Shown here piece by piece: positions 16,369-25,077 of a stretch of 64,000 bases of DNA. The notes under the pieces were generated by a model. The model saw nothing but the letters and a program-made list of their open reading frames with translations. It was not told the origin of the DNA and searched no databases. This DNA comes from Gammaproteobacteria bacterium (lineage in GTDB: Bacteria; Pseudomonadota; Gammaproteobacteria; Steroidobacterales; PWYM01): the NCBI GenBank assembly GCA_007693855.1, contig RECU01000040.1, positions 1 to 64,000 on the forward strand. Reading direction: 5' to 3'. The translations under genes and the position numbers were made by a program. Numbering within the stretch: position 1 is the stretch's first letter; each line of letters starts with the position of its first letter.

Positions 16369-17037
16369 TCAGAGTGCCGTCGCCCGCGACGCAGTCTCCC
16401 GGCCCATGGCCCGGTAAAACGCCGTGCGCGCCCCCAGCACATGCGCACGCATGATGGATGCGGCACTCGCCGGATCTCCGGCTTCCATGGCCAGCACGAT
16501 CTCGAGGTGGTGCTGCGAGCTCCGGAGCAGCTGCTCACCGCTGTACTTGCGAAAAGTCTGTGCGACCAGCGGCACCTCGATCAATGCCACGAGCATGCGC
16601 TGCAGGCGTTCGCTGGCAGCAATCTGTTGAAGTCGCTCGTGAAACTGGCTGTTGAGACGGGTGATTTCCTGCAATTGCCCCTCACCACCCGCCTGTGCTG
16701 CGGCAATCTGCGCCTCGGCCAGCGCCCTCAGGGCGGCAATATCCTCACTGCTGGCCAGCCGGGTGGCGCGCTCGACCGCGTAGGCCTCGAGCATCGCCCG
16801 AAGTTCGAACATGTCATCGATTTCCGACTCGCTCCAACGCGGCACTACCGTGCCATGATTCGGCACGAACTCAAGCAGGCCCTCGTTCTGAAGCCGTCGC
16901 AACGCCTCGCGCACCGGGGTGCGGCTGACGCCGGACAAGGCTGCCGCCTCGTGTTCGGTGACCCGCGTACCCGCGGCGAACCGCCCGTCGAGAATCGCCC
17001 GACGGACTGCACTGTAAGCCCGATCCACCGCCGTCAT
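16369..17037 (-). CDS. GntR-family regulator with FCD effector domain
   Basis: A 222-residue protein. Residues 1-70 form a winged helix with AILDGRFAAGTRVTEHEAA and SGVSRTPVREALRRL, the classic GntR recognition helix; the rest is an all-helical FCD domain with the metal-site-type residues (ELRAMLE, NSQFHERL, HHLEIVLAM). Such proteins usually bind short palindromes with a GT-N(1-3)-AC core, so the TTGTATACAA sites in this window are good candidate targets. No such site lies in front of its own gene. It is divergent from the membrane-protein gene at 17076. Confidence 0.93.
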   Translation of the reverse strand: MTAVDRAYSAVRRAILDGRFAAGTRVTEHEAAALSGVSRTPVREALRRLQNEGLLEFVPNHGTVVPRWSESEIDDMFELRAMLEAYAVERATRLASSEDIAALRALAEAQIAAAQAGGEGQLQEITRLNSQFHERLQQIAASERLQRMLVALIEVPLVAQTFRKYSGEQLLRSSQHHLEIVLAMEAGDPASAASIMRAHVLGARTAFYRAMGRETASRATAL

Positions 17038-17075
17038 GACCGGCCCGCCCGGCCCCGGACCCCGAGGAGTTGCTG

Positions 17076-17741
17076 ATGTCCTGGTATGAGTTCTGGATTT
17101 TCGTCCACGTCGTGCTCTTCGTTTACTGGCTCGGTGCGGATCTCGGTGTGCTCCTGCTCGCGCGCCGCGCCCGCGACCGCCACATGCCGCTGGAGCAACG
17201 CGCGCTGCTGCTGGAGATGGCCATGAAAATCGACTTCACACCGCGCATCGCATTCGTTCTCATGCTGCCCGTGGGCCTGCAGCTCGCCTGGACCAGTGGC
17301 CTGCTGCCCGGACAAGCCTGGCTACCCCTGCTGGCATGGGGTATCGCCGCTCTCTGGCTCGCCCTTGTGCTGCGCCTGGCGATGACGGGAGGTGCAGATC
17401 CGCTGCTCCAGCGGATCCAGAGCGCGTGGCTGCTCACCCTCGCACTGCTGATGGCACTGGCCGCTCTGTTGCCCTGGCTGCTGCCGGCCATATCGTGGCC
17501 GGGATGGTTTTCCGGGAAACTCGGACTGTACGCCTTGATCTGCCTGATGGCCCTGGGGATCGACCGGGCGTTCCAGCCCGTGGCGCATGGGTTTTCGCTG
17601 CTGGCCGGAGATGCGAAGGACGCCGCACGCGGTGAGGCGCTGGTTGGCCCCGGAATCGACGCGACCTTGCGCATCGTCGTGTCACTCTATGTTGCACTGA
17701 TGGCCGCCGCCTGGCTGGGCATCGTCAAGCCAGGCTTCTGA
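17076..17741 (+). CDS. Multi-spanning inner-membrane protein, paralogue of the gene at 9385-10059
   Basis: A 221-residue very hydrophobic protein with about five to six membrane segments. Its N-terminal helix contains HVVLFVYWLGADLGVLLL, and the next has FTPRIAFVLMLPVGLQL, matching the product of 9385-10059. ATG at 17076 is preferred because GAGGAG at 17064-17069 is ideally spaced. Function unknown; the conserved polar residues in the first two helices (His, Tyr, Asp, Arg) hint at ligand or proton binding. It ends in front of a convergent terminator facing the hydantoinase genes. Confidence 0.7.
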   Translation: MSWYEFWIFVHVVLFVYWLGADLGVLLLARRARDRHMPLEQRALLLEMAMKIDFTPRIAFVLMLPVGLQLAWTSGLLPGQAWLPLLAWGIAALWLALVLRLAMTGGADPLLQRIQSAWLLTLALLMALAALLPWLLPAISWPGWFSGKLGLYALICLMALGIDRAFQPVAHGFSLLAGDAKDAARGEALVGPGIDATLRIVVSLYVALMAAAWLGIVKPGF

Positions 17742-17748
17742 GCGACGA

Positions 17749-17783
17749 CCGGTCGGGCGTGGCGACCCGCCACCCCCGACCGG
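17749..17783. terminator. Convergent stem-loop between membrane protein and hyuB-like gene
   Basis: CCGGTCGGG (17749-17757) pairs with CCCGACCGG (17775-17783), and after a single mismatch GTGGC pairs with GCCAC, leaving a 5-nt loop. It stands between two convergent stops and so can end transcripts from both sides. No U-tract is present. Confidence 0.55.
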
Positions 17784-17795
17784 ACGCCCGGACCA

Positions 17796-19700
17796 TCAAC
17801 CAGCCATCTTCATTTTCGGCGCTGTCTGATCGGTCTTCAGCCACCGCGGAAACTCCGGCTGGGCCGGCGGCTCGAGCCCGGTCTCGGCCTTGCACCGGGC
17901 TTTGAGCTCCTCGACCGTACCGCCGAAATCGAACAGTTTGGTCTTGCCACGGTCGGCGGCCATGCGCACCCGAAGCTCGTCGCTCGCCTGTGCATCGATC
18001 TGGCCATCCGCACCCACGACCACACCATAACGGTGAACACCCTCGGGGGTCACCAGCCCGGCATCCAGGTCGAACTGGACCTTGTCGTAGGGGCGTTTCA
18101 GGGGATCGCCCCAGCCACCGCCACCCCAGGTGTCGAAGTAGAGGATATCACCGCTGTTCACGACCACCCGGTCGCACTTCGACGGCATCAGTTCCTGGCT
18201 GCCATCAGTGCGCACCATCAGTTTCTGGCTGCGCTGGCCCGGCAGACCGCCGTTCACCCCCCAGGGATAAGTCAGCCAGCGGTCGTCATGGATGGAGATT
18301 TCACCGGGCTCGAGGAAGCAGTACCCCACGCGCAGCGCATTGCCGCCGCGATGCAGCCCTGGGCCGCCGCTGTCGGGCAGCGTCTCATACGTCTCGATAC
18401 GCAGCGGGAAGTAGCTCTCGAGGAACTCATTGGGCACGTTGGTAAAGCTCGGCCACAGCGAATGACCATCCGGGCCATCACCCGAGGGCTTGCCGGGAAC
18501 GCCCCCGAAGCCGATCTGATAGAGCTGGTACCACTCACCTTTCTTGTCGTACCCCGAGTACATGAAGTGCGGGCTGTCGGAGAAGCCGGCGGCGCAGAGG
18601 AAGTCCGGACTGCCCTGACCGAGAAGCCCGCCGAGGATATCGAAAATGCGCCCCAAGGCGTGCGTACGGCAGGACAAGGCGGCCGGCTTCTTGGGCTTGA
18701 GCAGCGTGCCCTCGGGAATACGCACTTCCATGAGGTCGTAGAAGCCGTCGTTGAACATGATCTGGGGATCGAACACCATGATCATGTAGACGCCGCAGAA
18801 CATCTTGAACATCTCCTCATTGAGGAGAAAGTTCACCGGCCCGACGGATTGCGGATCGGTCCCGGCAAAATCAAAGATGACCTTCTCGCCCTCACGCCAC
18901 ATGGCGCAACGGATCTTGTACGGACCCATGCCCATACCATCATCGCAGATGTAGTCTTCGAAGTACTGCTTGGTCTCCGGCACGGTGGTATGGATCAGCT
19001 TGCGCATTGCCCGGTAGTTGCGATCAAGCAATTCTTCCAGCGCCGAATAGTAGACATCATCACCAAAGCGTTTCGCGAGCTCGATGCAACGCTTCTCGGC
19101 AGTGCGGATAGCCGCGACGATGGCGTTGAAATCGCTCAGGTTCCAGTGTGGCAGGCGGCAGTTGTGCAGAATGAGCTTGAGTACATCTTGCTGCAATTCG
19201 CCCTTGCGAAAGATCTTCACCGGCGGGATCACCACGCCTTCCTCAAAAATCTGCCGCGCATCAGTCGGCAGGCTGCCCGGAACCTTGCCGCCGATATCGG
19301 TCATATGCCCGAACATCGCGGCCCAGGCAATGATGCGGCCATCCTTGAAGATCGGCTTGAGCAACAGCCAGTCGTTGGCGTGGCTGATCGCGCCGTTGGC
19401 CGAGTACGGGTCTGAAGTGAGGAATACGTCGCCTTCCTCGATGGTCTCGTCGAATCCCTTCAGGAAGCCATGAATGAACGAGCCAAACTGGCCGACGACC
19501 ATCTTGCCGTCACGGTTCGCGATCATTGGAAACGCATCGCCCTGCTCGCGGATGCCCGGGGACATCGCGGTGCGAAACAGCACGGCGTCCATTTCATGCC
19601 GCGCATTGAGCATGGCGTTTTCAACAATGTCGAGGGTGATCGGGTCGACCTTCTTGCGTTTGAAGGCCTTTTTACTGGTTTCGATGATCTGTGCTGGCAT
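17796..19700 (-). CDS. Hydantoinase B/oxoprolinase family protein (acetone/acetophenone carboxylase alpha-like)
   Basis: A 634-residue member of the HyuB family. It begins with the typical DPITLDIVENAMLNARHEMD, then GDAFPMIANRDGKMVVGQF and the metal-site-like SDPYSANGAISHANDW and GHMTDIGGKVPGS, and ends with the VVVNSGDILYFDTWGGGGWGDPL motif. With HyuA-type ATPase subunits these proteins hydrolyse hydantoins or 5-oxoproline, or carboxylate ketones such as acetone and acetophenone; the short N-terminal KKAFKRKK stretch is unusual. It follows the HyuA gene by 55 nt on the same strand. Carboxylase or hydrolase cannot be decided from sequence alone. Confidence 0.9.
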   Translation of the reverse strand: MPAQIIETSKKAFKRKKVDPITLDIVENAMLNARHEMDAVLFRTAMSPGIREQGDAFPMIANRDGKMVVGQFGSFIHGFLKGFDETIEEGDVFLTSDPYSANGAISHANDWLLLKPIFKDGRIIAWAAMFGHMTDIGGKVPGSLPTDARQIFEEGVVIPPVKIFRKGELQQDVLKLILHNCRLPHWNLSDFNAIVAAIRTAEKRCIELAKRFGDDVYYSALEELLDRNYRAMRKLIHTTVPETKQYFEDYICDDGMGMGPYKIRCAMWREGEKVIFDFAGTDPQSVGPVNFLLNEEMFKMFCGVYMIMVFDPQIMFNDGFYDLMEVRIPEGTLLKPKKPAALSCRTHALGRIFDILGGLLGQGSPDFLCAAGFSDSPHFMYSGYDKKGEWYQLYQIGFGGVPGKPSGDGPDGHSLWPSFTNVPNEFLESYFPLRIETYETLPDSGGPGLHRGGNALRVGYCFLEPGEISIHDDRWLTYPWGVNGGLPGQRSQKLMVRTDGSQELMPSKCDRVVVNSGDILYFDTWGGGGWGDPLKRPYDKVQFDLDAGLVTPEGVHRYGVVVGADGQIDAQASDELRVRMAADRGKTKLFDFGGTVEELKARCKAETGLEPPAQPEFPRWLKTDQTAPKMKMAG

Positions 19701-19755
19701 GGGTCTTCTCTCTGCGTAATCCGATTATGTGGGTCGCCCTGCGAAGTGAGGCCCG

Positions 19756-21954
19756 TTAGCGCTTGGCAGCGGCTTTCTTCTTCGCCGCTGGTTTCTTGGC
19801 CACGGCTTTCCTGGTTGCCGGGGTTGCCTTTTTCCCGGCTGCCTTTTTCTTCGCCGTGGCGGCCTTGGTCGAGGTCTTGGCGGCACTGCCCTTGACGCCG
19901 ACCCCGTTGGGATTGATCAGAATATTGCCGAACTTGTCCACGCTGCCGGTATGCCCCGCCAGAATGACGGTCGTTGAATCCATCTCCATGACGACCGCTG
20001 GCCCCTCGATCTTGTTGCCAGCCTTGAGCTTGCTGCGATCGTAGATCTGGGCCTTGCGCATCTTGCCGTCGGCGTAGATCTTGTGCTCGGCAATGACCGC
20101 CGCCTTGGCGCTCGGTCCGCCGCGCTTGAGTTCAGGGGCCTTGACCTTGGTCGGCTTGCCCTGGACGACGGCGCGCAGGTTGACCAGCTCCTTGTCGAGT
20201 TCGAGCGCGAAGGTAAACAGCTGACGGTGCATCTCGTCGAAGGGCCCGCCGATGGCGGCCAGCCCCTGCTTGCGCAGCTGCTTGAGATCGACATCGACCG
20301 TCAGCTGCAGACCCTGGCCGTGATAGCGCACATCGACCTGGTAGCTCACCGACTGGTCCTTGCGTGCCACACCCTCCTTGTCGAGTGTCTTGGCAGCGAC
20401 GTCAGCCAGATCCTCGAAAATCCGTGCGACCTCGTCGACGTCGGTATCGGCGAACTTGCGGATGAAGGTGCGCGAGGCCTCATCACGTACCCGCGTGGTC
20501 GCATCACCATAGGCGCACAGCACGCCCGGACCCGGCGGAATGATGACCGGCCACGAGCCCATCAGCTTGCCGAGCGCATTGGCATGCAAAGGTCCGGCGC
20601 CACCGAAGGCGATCAGCGCGAAATCACGTGGATCATGGCCCTGTTCGACCGAGACCAGGCGCAGCGCGCCGCACATGTTTTCGTTGACAATATCGACGAT
20701 TCCAGAAGCGGCCTCGTGCACGGAGAGATCCAGCGCCTTGGCGATGCTCTGCACGGCGGTCTCGGCCAGGTCCTTGCGGATTTCCATGTCACCGCCGAGT
20801 TTCACCTCGGCCGGCAGATACCCGAGCACCACGTTGGCGTCGGTGACGGTGGGCAGCTCGCCACCCTTGTTGTACGCCGCGGGGCCTGGTGCCGCGCCGG
20901 CACTCTCCGGCCCGACGCGCAGCGCCTTGGTGAGCTCGGGGACCTTGGCGATGGAGCCGCCGCCGGCGCCCACCGTGCGCACATCGACAGACGAGGCCCG
21001 TACCGTCACGTCGCCCACCGTCGTCTCGCGGCGCAGCTGTGCCTTGCCACCCTGCACCAGGCAGACATCGGTCGAGGTGCCGCCCATGTCGAAAGTCAAC
21101 AGGTTCGGAAAACCAGCCTGGCTCGCCACCCAGATGGCACCGGACACGCCACCCGCCGGGCCACTCATCAGCAGGTTGACCGGTGTCTCCTCGGCTGCCT
21201 TGGCTGCCGCCAGACCGCCGTCGGAGCGGAGCACGTGCAGCTGCACGTTCTTCATCTTGCGGGTGAGCTCGCGGTGGAGGTTGCGGATGTAGGTCTGTAC
21301 CTTCGGCCGCACAAAGGAATTGGCGACAGTGGTGACGGTACGCTCGTATTCCTGCATCTCCGGAACGATCTCTGAAGACAGCGACACCGGAATCTCTGGC
21401 ATGACCCGCGCGGCCACGCGCTTGATCTTCTTCTCGTTGGCCGGGTTGGCGAACGAGTTGATCAGCGACACCGTCAACGCCTCGATGCCCTTCTCGCGCA
21501 GACGGATCAGCTCCGCCTCGATCTGCGCCTCGTCGAGCTTGCGCACGACTTTACCCTGCGCGCTCATCCGCTCTTCCGCCTCGATGGTCAGGGCAAGGGG
21601 CGCGATGGGGTTGGATTTGTTGTAGATCACCCAGCCGCCGAGACCCCCGGGTACGTAGGAGCGGGCGATCTGCAGCACCTGGCGGTAGCCGCGGGTCGTC
21701 ACCAGGCCCACTGTGGCACCGTTGCCTTCCAGCATGGTGTTCGTGGCCACGGTAGTCCCGTGCATCACGTGGGTGATTTCCTTCGGATCGATGCCCGCGT
21801 TGGCGCAGACCTTCTCGATGCCGTTGAGCACACCGATCGAAGAATCATGCGGGGTACTGGGCACCTTGGCCGTAAACACATCTCCGGACTTTTCGTTCAC
21901 CAACAGAAGGTCGGTAAAAGTGCCCCCTACGTCGACTCCCAAGCGATAACTCAT
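19756..21954 (-). CDS. Hydantoinase A/oxoprolinase family ATPase subunit with histone-H1-like tail
   Basis: A 732-residue HyuA protein. ATP-binding signatures of the acetate/sugar kinase/actin fold are visible: GVDVGGTFTDLLLVN at the N-terminus, HGTTVATNTMLEG, and later TFDMGGTSTDVCLV and FGGAGPLHA. It should activate the substrate carbonyl with ATP for the HyuB partner. Residues 689-732 form a separate low-complexity tail with 14 Lys, 2 Arg and 16 Ala in 44 residues, containing KK-x-A repeats like histone H1 or AlgP tails. Such a tail is not part of the enzyme family and could bind nucleic acid or polyphosphate. The stop is in frame and the tail is continuous with the ORF, so it does not look like a frameshift. 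Confidence 0.9.
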   Translation of the reverse strand: MSYRLGVDVGGTFTDLLLVNEKSGDVFTAKVPSTPHDSSIGVLNGIEKVCANAGIDPKEITHVMHGTTVATNTMLEGNGATVGLVTTRGYRQVLQIARSYVPGGLGGWVIYNKSNPIAPLALTIEAEERMSAQGKVVRKLDEAQIEAELIRLREKGIEALTVSLINSFANPANEKKIKRVAARVMPEIPVSLSSEIVPEMQEYERTVTTVANSFVRPKVQTYIRNLHRELTRKMKNVQLHVLRSDGGLAAAKAAEETPVNLLMSGPAGGVSGAIWVASQAGFPNLLTFDMGGTSTDVCLVQGGKAQLRRETTVGDVTVRASSVDVRTVGAGGGSIAKVPELTKALRVGPESAGAAPGPAAYNKGGELPTVTDANVVLGYLPAEVKLGGDMEIRKDLAETAVQSIAKALDLSVHEAASGIVDIVNENMCGALRLVSVEQGHDPRDFALIAFGGAGPLHANALGKLMGSWPVIIPPGPGVLCAYGDATTRVRDEASRTFIRKFADTDVDEVARIFEDLADVAAKTLDKEGVARKDQSVSYQVDVRYHGQGLQLTVDVDLKQLRKQGLAAIGGPFDEMHRQLFTFALELDKELVNLRAVVQGKPTKVKAPELKRGGPSAKAAVIAEHKIYADGKMRKAQIYDRSKLKAGNKIEGPAVVMEMDSTTVILAGHTGSVDKFGNILINPNGVGVKGSAAKTSTKAATAKKKAAGKKATPATRKAVAKKPAAKKKAAAKR

Positions 21955-22074
21955 CTGTTCACCCGATTTGGCTGGTTGTTACCTGTTATCACGAACCCGT
22001 CGGGTCCGCCCTGTTTACTCTGACCAACAACGGCACGTTGCGCGCGCCTGTGCGCTGGCCCATCCGAAGCGCGG
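21955..22074. other. Intergenic region upstream of hyuA-like gene
   Basis: This 120-bp stretch separates the hydantoinase A start from the stop of the HMG-CoA-lyase-like gene on the same strand. It is AT-richer than its surroundings and has GTTGTTACCTGTTATC-type sequence, suggesting a promoter for the hydantoinase pair, but I find no clear -10/-35 pair or TTGTATACAA site in it. Confidence 0.35.
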
Positions 22075-22989
22075 TCAGGCGGCATTCTGCGCCACGACCT
22101 CCGGAAAACTGCCGGCCTTGGGAAGCATGGCCGGGACGCCGCGCCCAAGCACTTCCGCAAGCCACTCACTCGTGGCGATGATACCGGCAAGATCCACCCC
22201 GGTGGTTATACCCGATCGATTGAGCATGTACACGAGGTCATCCGTTGGAATATTACCGGTCGCTGCCGGCGCGAACGGACAGCCGCCGATCCCGCCGATG
22301 CTGGCATCGAGCGCGCTGACGCCCGCCTGCACCGCGGCATAGGCATTCGCCAGGCCGGTGTTGCGCGTGTTGTGGAAGTGACAGCGGATGGCGATGTGCG
22401 GCAGACGCTCGCGCACGGCACCGATCATGTCGGTCACCTGGGCGGGCACCCCGACGCCAATGCTGTCGGCCAGCGCAATTTCCACGGGCTCGGCCTCGGC
22501 CACCTGCTCGGCGATCTCCAGCACCCGCGCGAGCGGCACCTCGCCTTCGAAGGGGCAGCCGAACGCCGCGGAAATGGTCACGCTTGCGCGGATGCCGCTC
22601 TGCCGCGCCGCTGCGGCGATATCGAGCCAGTCGCGGATCGACTGCGCCGTCGGCACGCCCTGATTGCGCTGGTTATAGGTATCGGTGGCGACCACCGGCA
22701 TGCCGATTTCGTCGACCCCGGCCTGACGCGCCCGGTCGAATCCCTGGCGATTGAGCACCAGCCCCGCGTAAATGACGTCCTCCCGCTTGGGCAGCCCGGC
22801 GAGCACGGCCTCGGCATCGGCCATCTGCGGCACCTTGCGCGGGTGCACGAAGCTGGCCACCTCGAGGCGCCGGATCCCGGCCGCCACGGCTCGGTTGATG
22901 TATTCAAGTTTGCTGGCCGTCGGCAGGACCTCGGGCTCACTCTGCAGGCCGTCGCGCGGCCCGACTTCGACGATCTCGATGTGCTGCAT
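22075..22989 (-). CDS. Hydroxymethylglutaryl-CoA lyase-like protein (HMGL/DRE-TIM family)
   Basis: A 304-residue TIM-barrel enzyme. The catalytic start EVGPRDGLQSE, the metal-binding RCHFHNTRNTGLANAY region and the GGIGGCPFAPAATGNIPTDD loop, with its catalytic Cys, are the hallmarks of HMG-CoA lyases and their relatives. These cleave beta-hydroxy-beta-methyl acyl-CoA esters to acetyl-CoA and a keto acid or ketone. Start ATG at 22989 has GGAGG upstream; the upstream extension in the frame lacks homology. It is divergent from the CaiB-type transferase, and a TTGTATACAA operator overlaps its probable -10. Some homologues instead cleave other acyl-CoAs, so the substrate may differ. Confidence 0.9.
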   Translation of the reverse strand: MQHIEIVEVGPRDGLQSEPEVLPTASKLEYINRAVAAGIRRLEVASFVHPRKVPQMADAEAVLAGLPKREDVIYAGLVLNRQGFDRARQAGVDEIGMPVVATDTYNQRNQGVPTAQSIRDWLDIAAAARQSGIRASVTISAAFGCPFEGEVPLARVLEIAEQVAEAEPVEIALADSIGVGVPAQVTDMIGAVRERLPHIAIRCHFHNTRNTGLANAYAAVQAGVSALDASIGGIGGCPFAPAATGNIPTDDLVYMLNRSGITTGVDLAGIIATSEWLAEVLGRGVPAMLPKAGSFPEVVAQNAA

Positions 22990-23065
22990 GGATAACCTCC
23001 CGGGTCCCGGTGCCAAGCCGCGCCGCATCCCCCGGCGCAGGCATCGGACAGATGCCCCGCCCTTG

Positions 23066-23075
23066 ATTGTATACA
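23066..23075. promoter_or_regulatory. TTGTATACAA operator on the HMG-CoA-lyase-like promoter
   Basis: A perfect TTGTATACAA palindrome lies 77 nt upstream of the lyase start. On the minus strand it overlaps a candidate -10 (TACAAT) that is 18 nt from a -35-like CTGACG. Its centre is 65 bp from that of the second site at 23131-23140, so both divergent genes have one site each. Confidence 0.6.
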
Positions 23076-23130
23076 ACCTGGAGCGCCCGCGTCAGTCCCG
23101 CTGTGCGCCTTGACCCTTGGCGAAGCGGGA

Positions 23131-23140
23131 TTGTATACAC
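23131..23140. promoter_or_regulatory. TTGTATACAA-type operator on the CoA-transferase promoter
   Basis: TTGTATACAC matches the palindrome at 9 of 10 positions. It contains the candidate -10 TATACA (23134-23139), which is 18 nt downstream of a good -35 TTGACC at 23110-23115 on the plus strand. Binding there would block RNA polymerase, consistent with repression. Confidence 0.6.
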
Positions 23141-23227
23141 TAGCCCCTGTCCGGCCGCGTGCGCGGCCCGCCAGCACGGCATTCTGCCTCCGACGAACTC
23201 CAATCAGAAACCATGGGACAAGAACGC

Positions 23228-24442
23228 ATGACCACCGACGCCACTTCACCTGCCGGGGCCCTGTCCGGGCTGCGTGTCATCGAGATGGGGACCCTGCTTG
23301 CAGGGCCATTCTGCGGCCAGCTGCTGGGCGATTTCGGCGCCGAGGTCATCAAGATCGAACCGCCCGGCAAGGGCGATCCAATGCGCGAGTGGGGCCAGGA
23401 AAAAGCCCATGGCAAGTCCCTCTGGTGGCCCGTCATTGCCCGTAACAAGAAGTCGATCACCCTGAACCTGCGCGAAGAGGCCGGACAGGAGATCGTTCGC
23501 GAGTTGGTGCGAGACGCCGATTTCCTGCTTGAGAATTTCCGTCCGGGCACGATGGAGCGCTGGAACCTGGATTACCAGACGCTCGCCGAGATCAACCCGA
23601 AGCTCATCATGATTCGCGTCTCCGGGTTTGGTCAGACCGGCCCCTATTCGAAGCGCGCCGGCTTTGGCGCAGTCGGCGAATCCATGGGGGGGCTACGGTA
23701 TGTCTGCGGAGATCCGCGGACGCCCCCAAGCCGCATGGGGATCAGCATCGGTGACTCGCTGGCGGCTACCTTCGCCTGTGTTGGCGCCCTGTCCGCACTG
23801 CATTACCGGGAGCGGACCGGTCGGGGCCAGGTGGTCGACTCGGCCATCTACGAGGCCGTGTTGAACATGATGGAGTCGCTGGTCACGGAGTACGACGCCG
23901 TCGGGTACATTCGCGAGCGTCAGGGATCGATCCTCCCCAACGTGGCACCCTCGAACGTCTACCCCACGAAAGACGACAAGCTGCATCTGATCGCCGCCAA
24001 CCAGGACACGGTTTTCAGGCGGCTTGCGGCCGCCATGGGACGGCCGGAACTCGCCGAAGACCCGCGCTACAGCAGTCACACCGCCCGCGGTCAGCGCCAG
24101 CAGGAGCTCGATGAGCTGATCTCCGAGTGGACCCGGACACTGACCCAGGAGGAGTTGATCGGCTTGATGGATGAGCATGGCATCCCGGCCGGCGGCATCT
24201 ACCGCGCCCCGGAAATGCTCGAAGACCCGCACTTCAAGGCGCGCCAGGCCATCATCGAGGTGATGCACCCTGAGCTCGGTTCGCTGAAGATGCAGAATAT
24301 CGCTCCAAAGCTCTCCCTCACCCCCGGCCAGGTTCGGGCCGTCGGCCCGGAGCTCGGGCAGCATAACGAAGAGGTTTACCGCGGCGTGCTGGGCTACGAC
24401 GATGCGCGACTGCAAAGCCTGCGCGATCAGGGGATCATCTGA
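23228..24442 (+). CDS. CaiB/BaiF-family (class III) CoA-transferase
   Basis: A 404-residue protein with the interlocked-ring class III CoA-transferase sequence. It opens GLRVIEMGTLLAGPFCGQLL, then GAEVIKIEPP, ENFRPGTMERW, and the catalytic aspartate Asp176 in GISIGDSLAAT, which forms the acyl-Asp intermediate. It moves CoA between carboxylic acids. The start at 23228 fits the family; an ATG 15 nt earlier at 23213 is possible. It is followed by the isochorismatase-like gene after 2 nt and a VOC gene, in an operon divergent from the lyase. Together with that lyase it suggests activation and cleavage of a branched or hydroxylated acid. Confidence 0.93.
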   Translation: MTTDATSPAGALSGLRVIEMGTLLAGPFCGQLLGDFGAEVIKIEPPGKGDPMREWGQEKAHGKSLWWPVIARNKKSITLNLREEAGQEIVRELVRDADFLLENFRPGTMERWNLDYQTLAEINPKLIMIRVSGFGQTGPYSKRAGFGAVGESMGGLRYVCGDPRTPPSRMGISIGDSLAATFACVGALSALHYRERTGRGQVVDSAIYEAVLNMMESLVTEYDAVGYIRERQGSILPNVAPSNVYPTKDDKLHLIAANQDTVFRRLAAAMGRPELAEDPRYSSHTARGQRQQELDELISEWTRTLTQEELIGLMDEHGIPAGGIYRAPEMLEDPHFKARQAIIEVMHPELGSLKMQNIAPKLSLTPGQVRAVGPELGQHNEEVYRGVLGYDDARLQSLRDQGII

Positions 24443-24444
24443 CC

Positions 24445-25077
24445 ATGACCAAGACGCTTGAAGCGGATTATGCGGCCGCCGGCTTTGGGGGGAATCTCCC
24501 GCTCGGCACGCGCCCGGCACTGGTGGTGATCGATTTTGTGCAGGCGTATCTTGTGCCGGAGTCGCCGTTGTATGCCGGCGTGGAGACTGCCCGCGAGCAC
24601 TGCGTGCAGTTGCTGGCGGGCGCCCGCAAGGCCGGCGTTCCCGTACTGCACACCAACGTGGTCTTCACCCCTGGCGGCGTCGATGGCGGGGTGTTCTTCC
24701 GCAAGGTCAAGGCCTTGCGGGCTTTCGAGCAGGGCTCTCCGATGGGCGCGTTCGCCGAAGGCCTGGAGCCGATTGCCGGCGAGCCGGTGATCAGCAAGCA
24801 ATATGCAAGTGCGTTCTTCGGCACGAGCCTGGCCTCTACGCTCACCGCGCTTGGTGTGGATACCGTCCTGATCGCGGGCTTGTCGACTTCCGGATGCGTG
24901 CGAGCCTCGACGGTCGACGCCATGCAGCATGGGTTCATCCCGGTGGTGGTTCGCGAAGCCGTGGGTGACCGCGACCCGGGCCCTCACGAGGCCAACCTGT
25001 TCGATTTGCAAGCGAAGTACGCCGAGGTCAAGACGCTGGCGGAGGTGCTGGCTTACCTTGACGGGCTGACGTCGTGA
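24445..25077 (+). CDS. Isochorismatase-family cysteine hydrolase (maleamate/N-carbamoylsarcosine amidohydrolase-like)
   Basis: A 210-residue hydrolase with the three catalytic residues of the family: Asp30 in ALVVIDFV, Lys118 in VISKQYAS and Cys151 in LSTSGCVRAST. The pattern STSGCVR and overall length resemble amidohydrolases such as maleamate amidase or N-carbamoylsarcosine amidase, which hydrolyse C-N bonds. It begins 2 nt after the CoA-transferase stop and its stop overlaps the next gene by 4 nt, so the three genes are co-translated. The amide substrate could tie the block to the hydantoinase genes at 17796-21954. Confidence 0.9.
   Translation: MTKTLEADYAAAGFGGNLPLGTRPALVVIDFVQAYLVPESPLYAGVETAREHCVQLLAGARKAGVPVLHTNVVFTPGGVDGGVFFRKVKALRAFEQGSPMGAFAEGLEPIAGEPVISKQYASAFFGTSLASTLTALGVDTVLIAGLSTSGCVRASTVDAMQHGFIPVVVREAVGDRDPGPHEANLFDLQAKYAEVKTLAEVLAYLDGLTS

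Noticed and set aside
18033-21375. Plus-strand open frames of 460 and 430 codons across the hydantoinase genes
   Set aside because: They are complements of strongly conserved HyuB and HyuA coding sequence and have no family resemblance.
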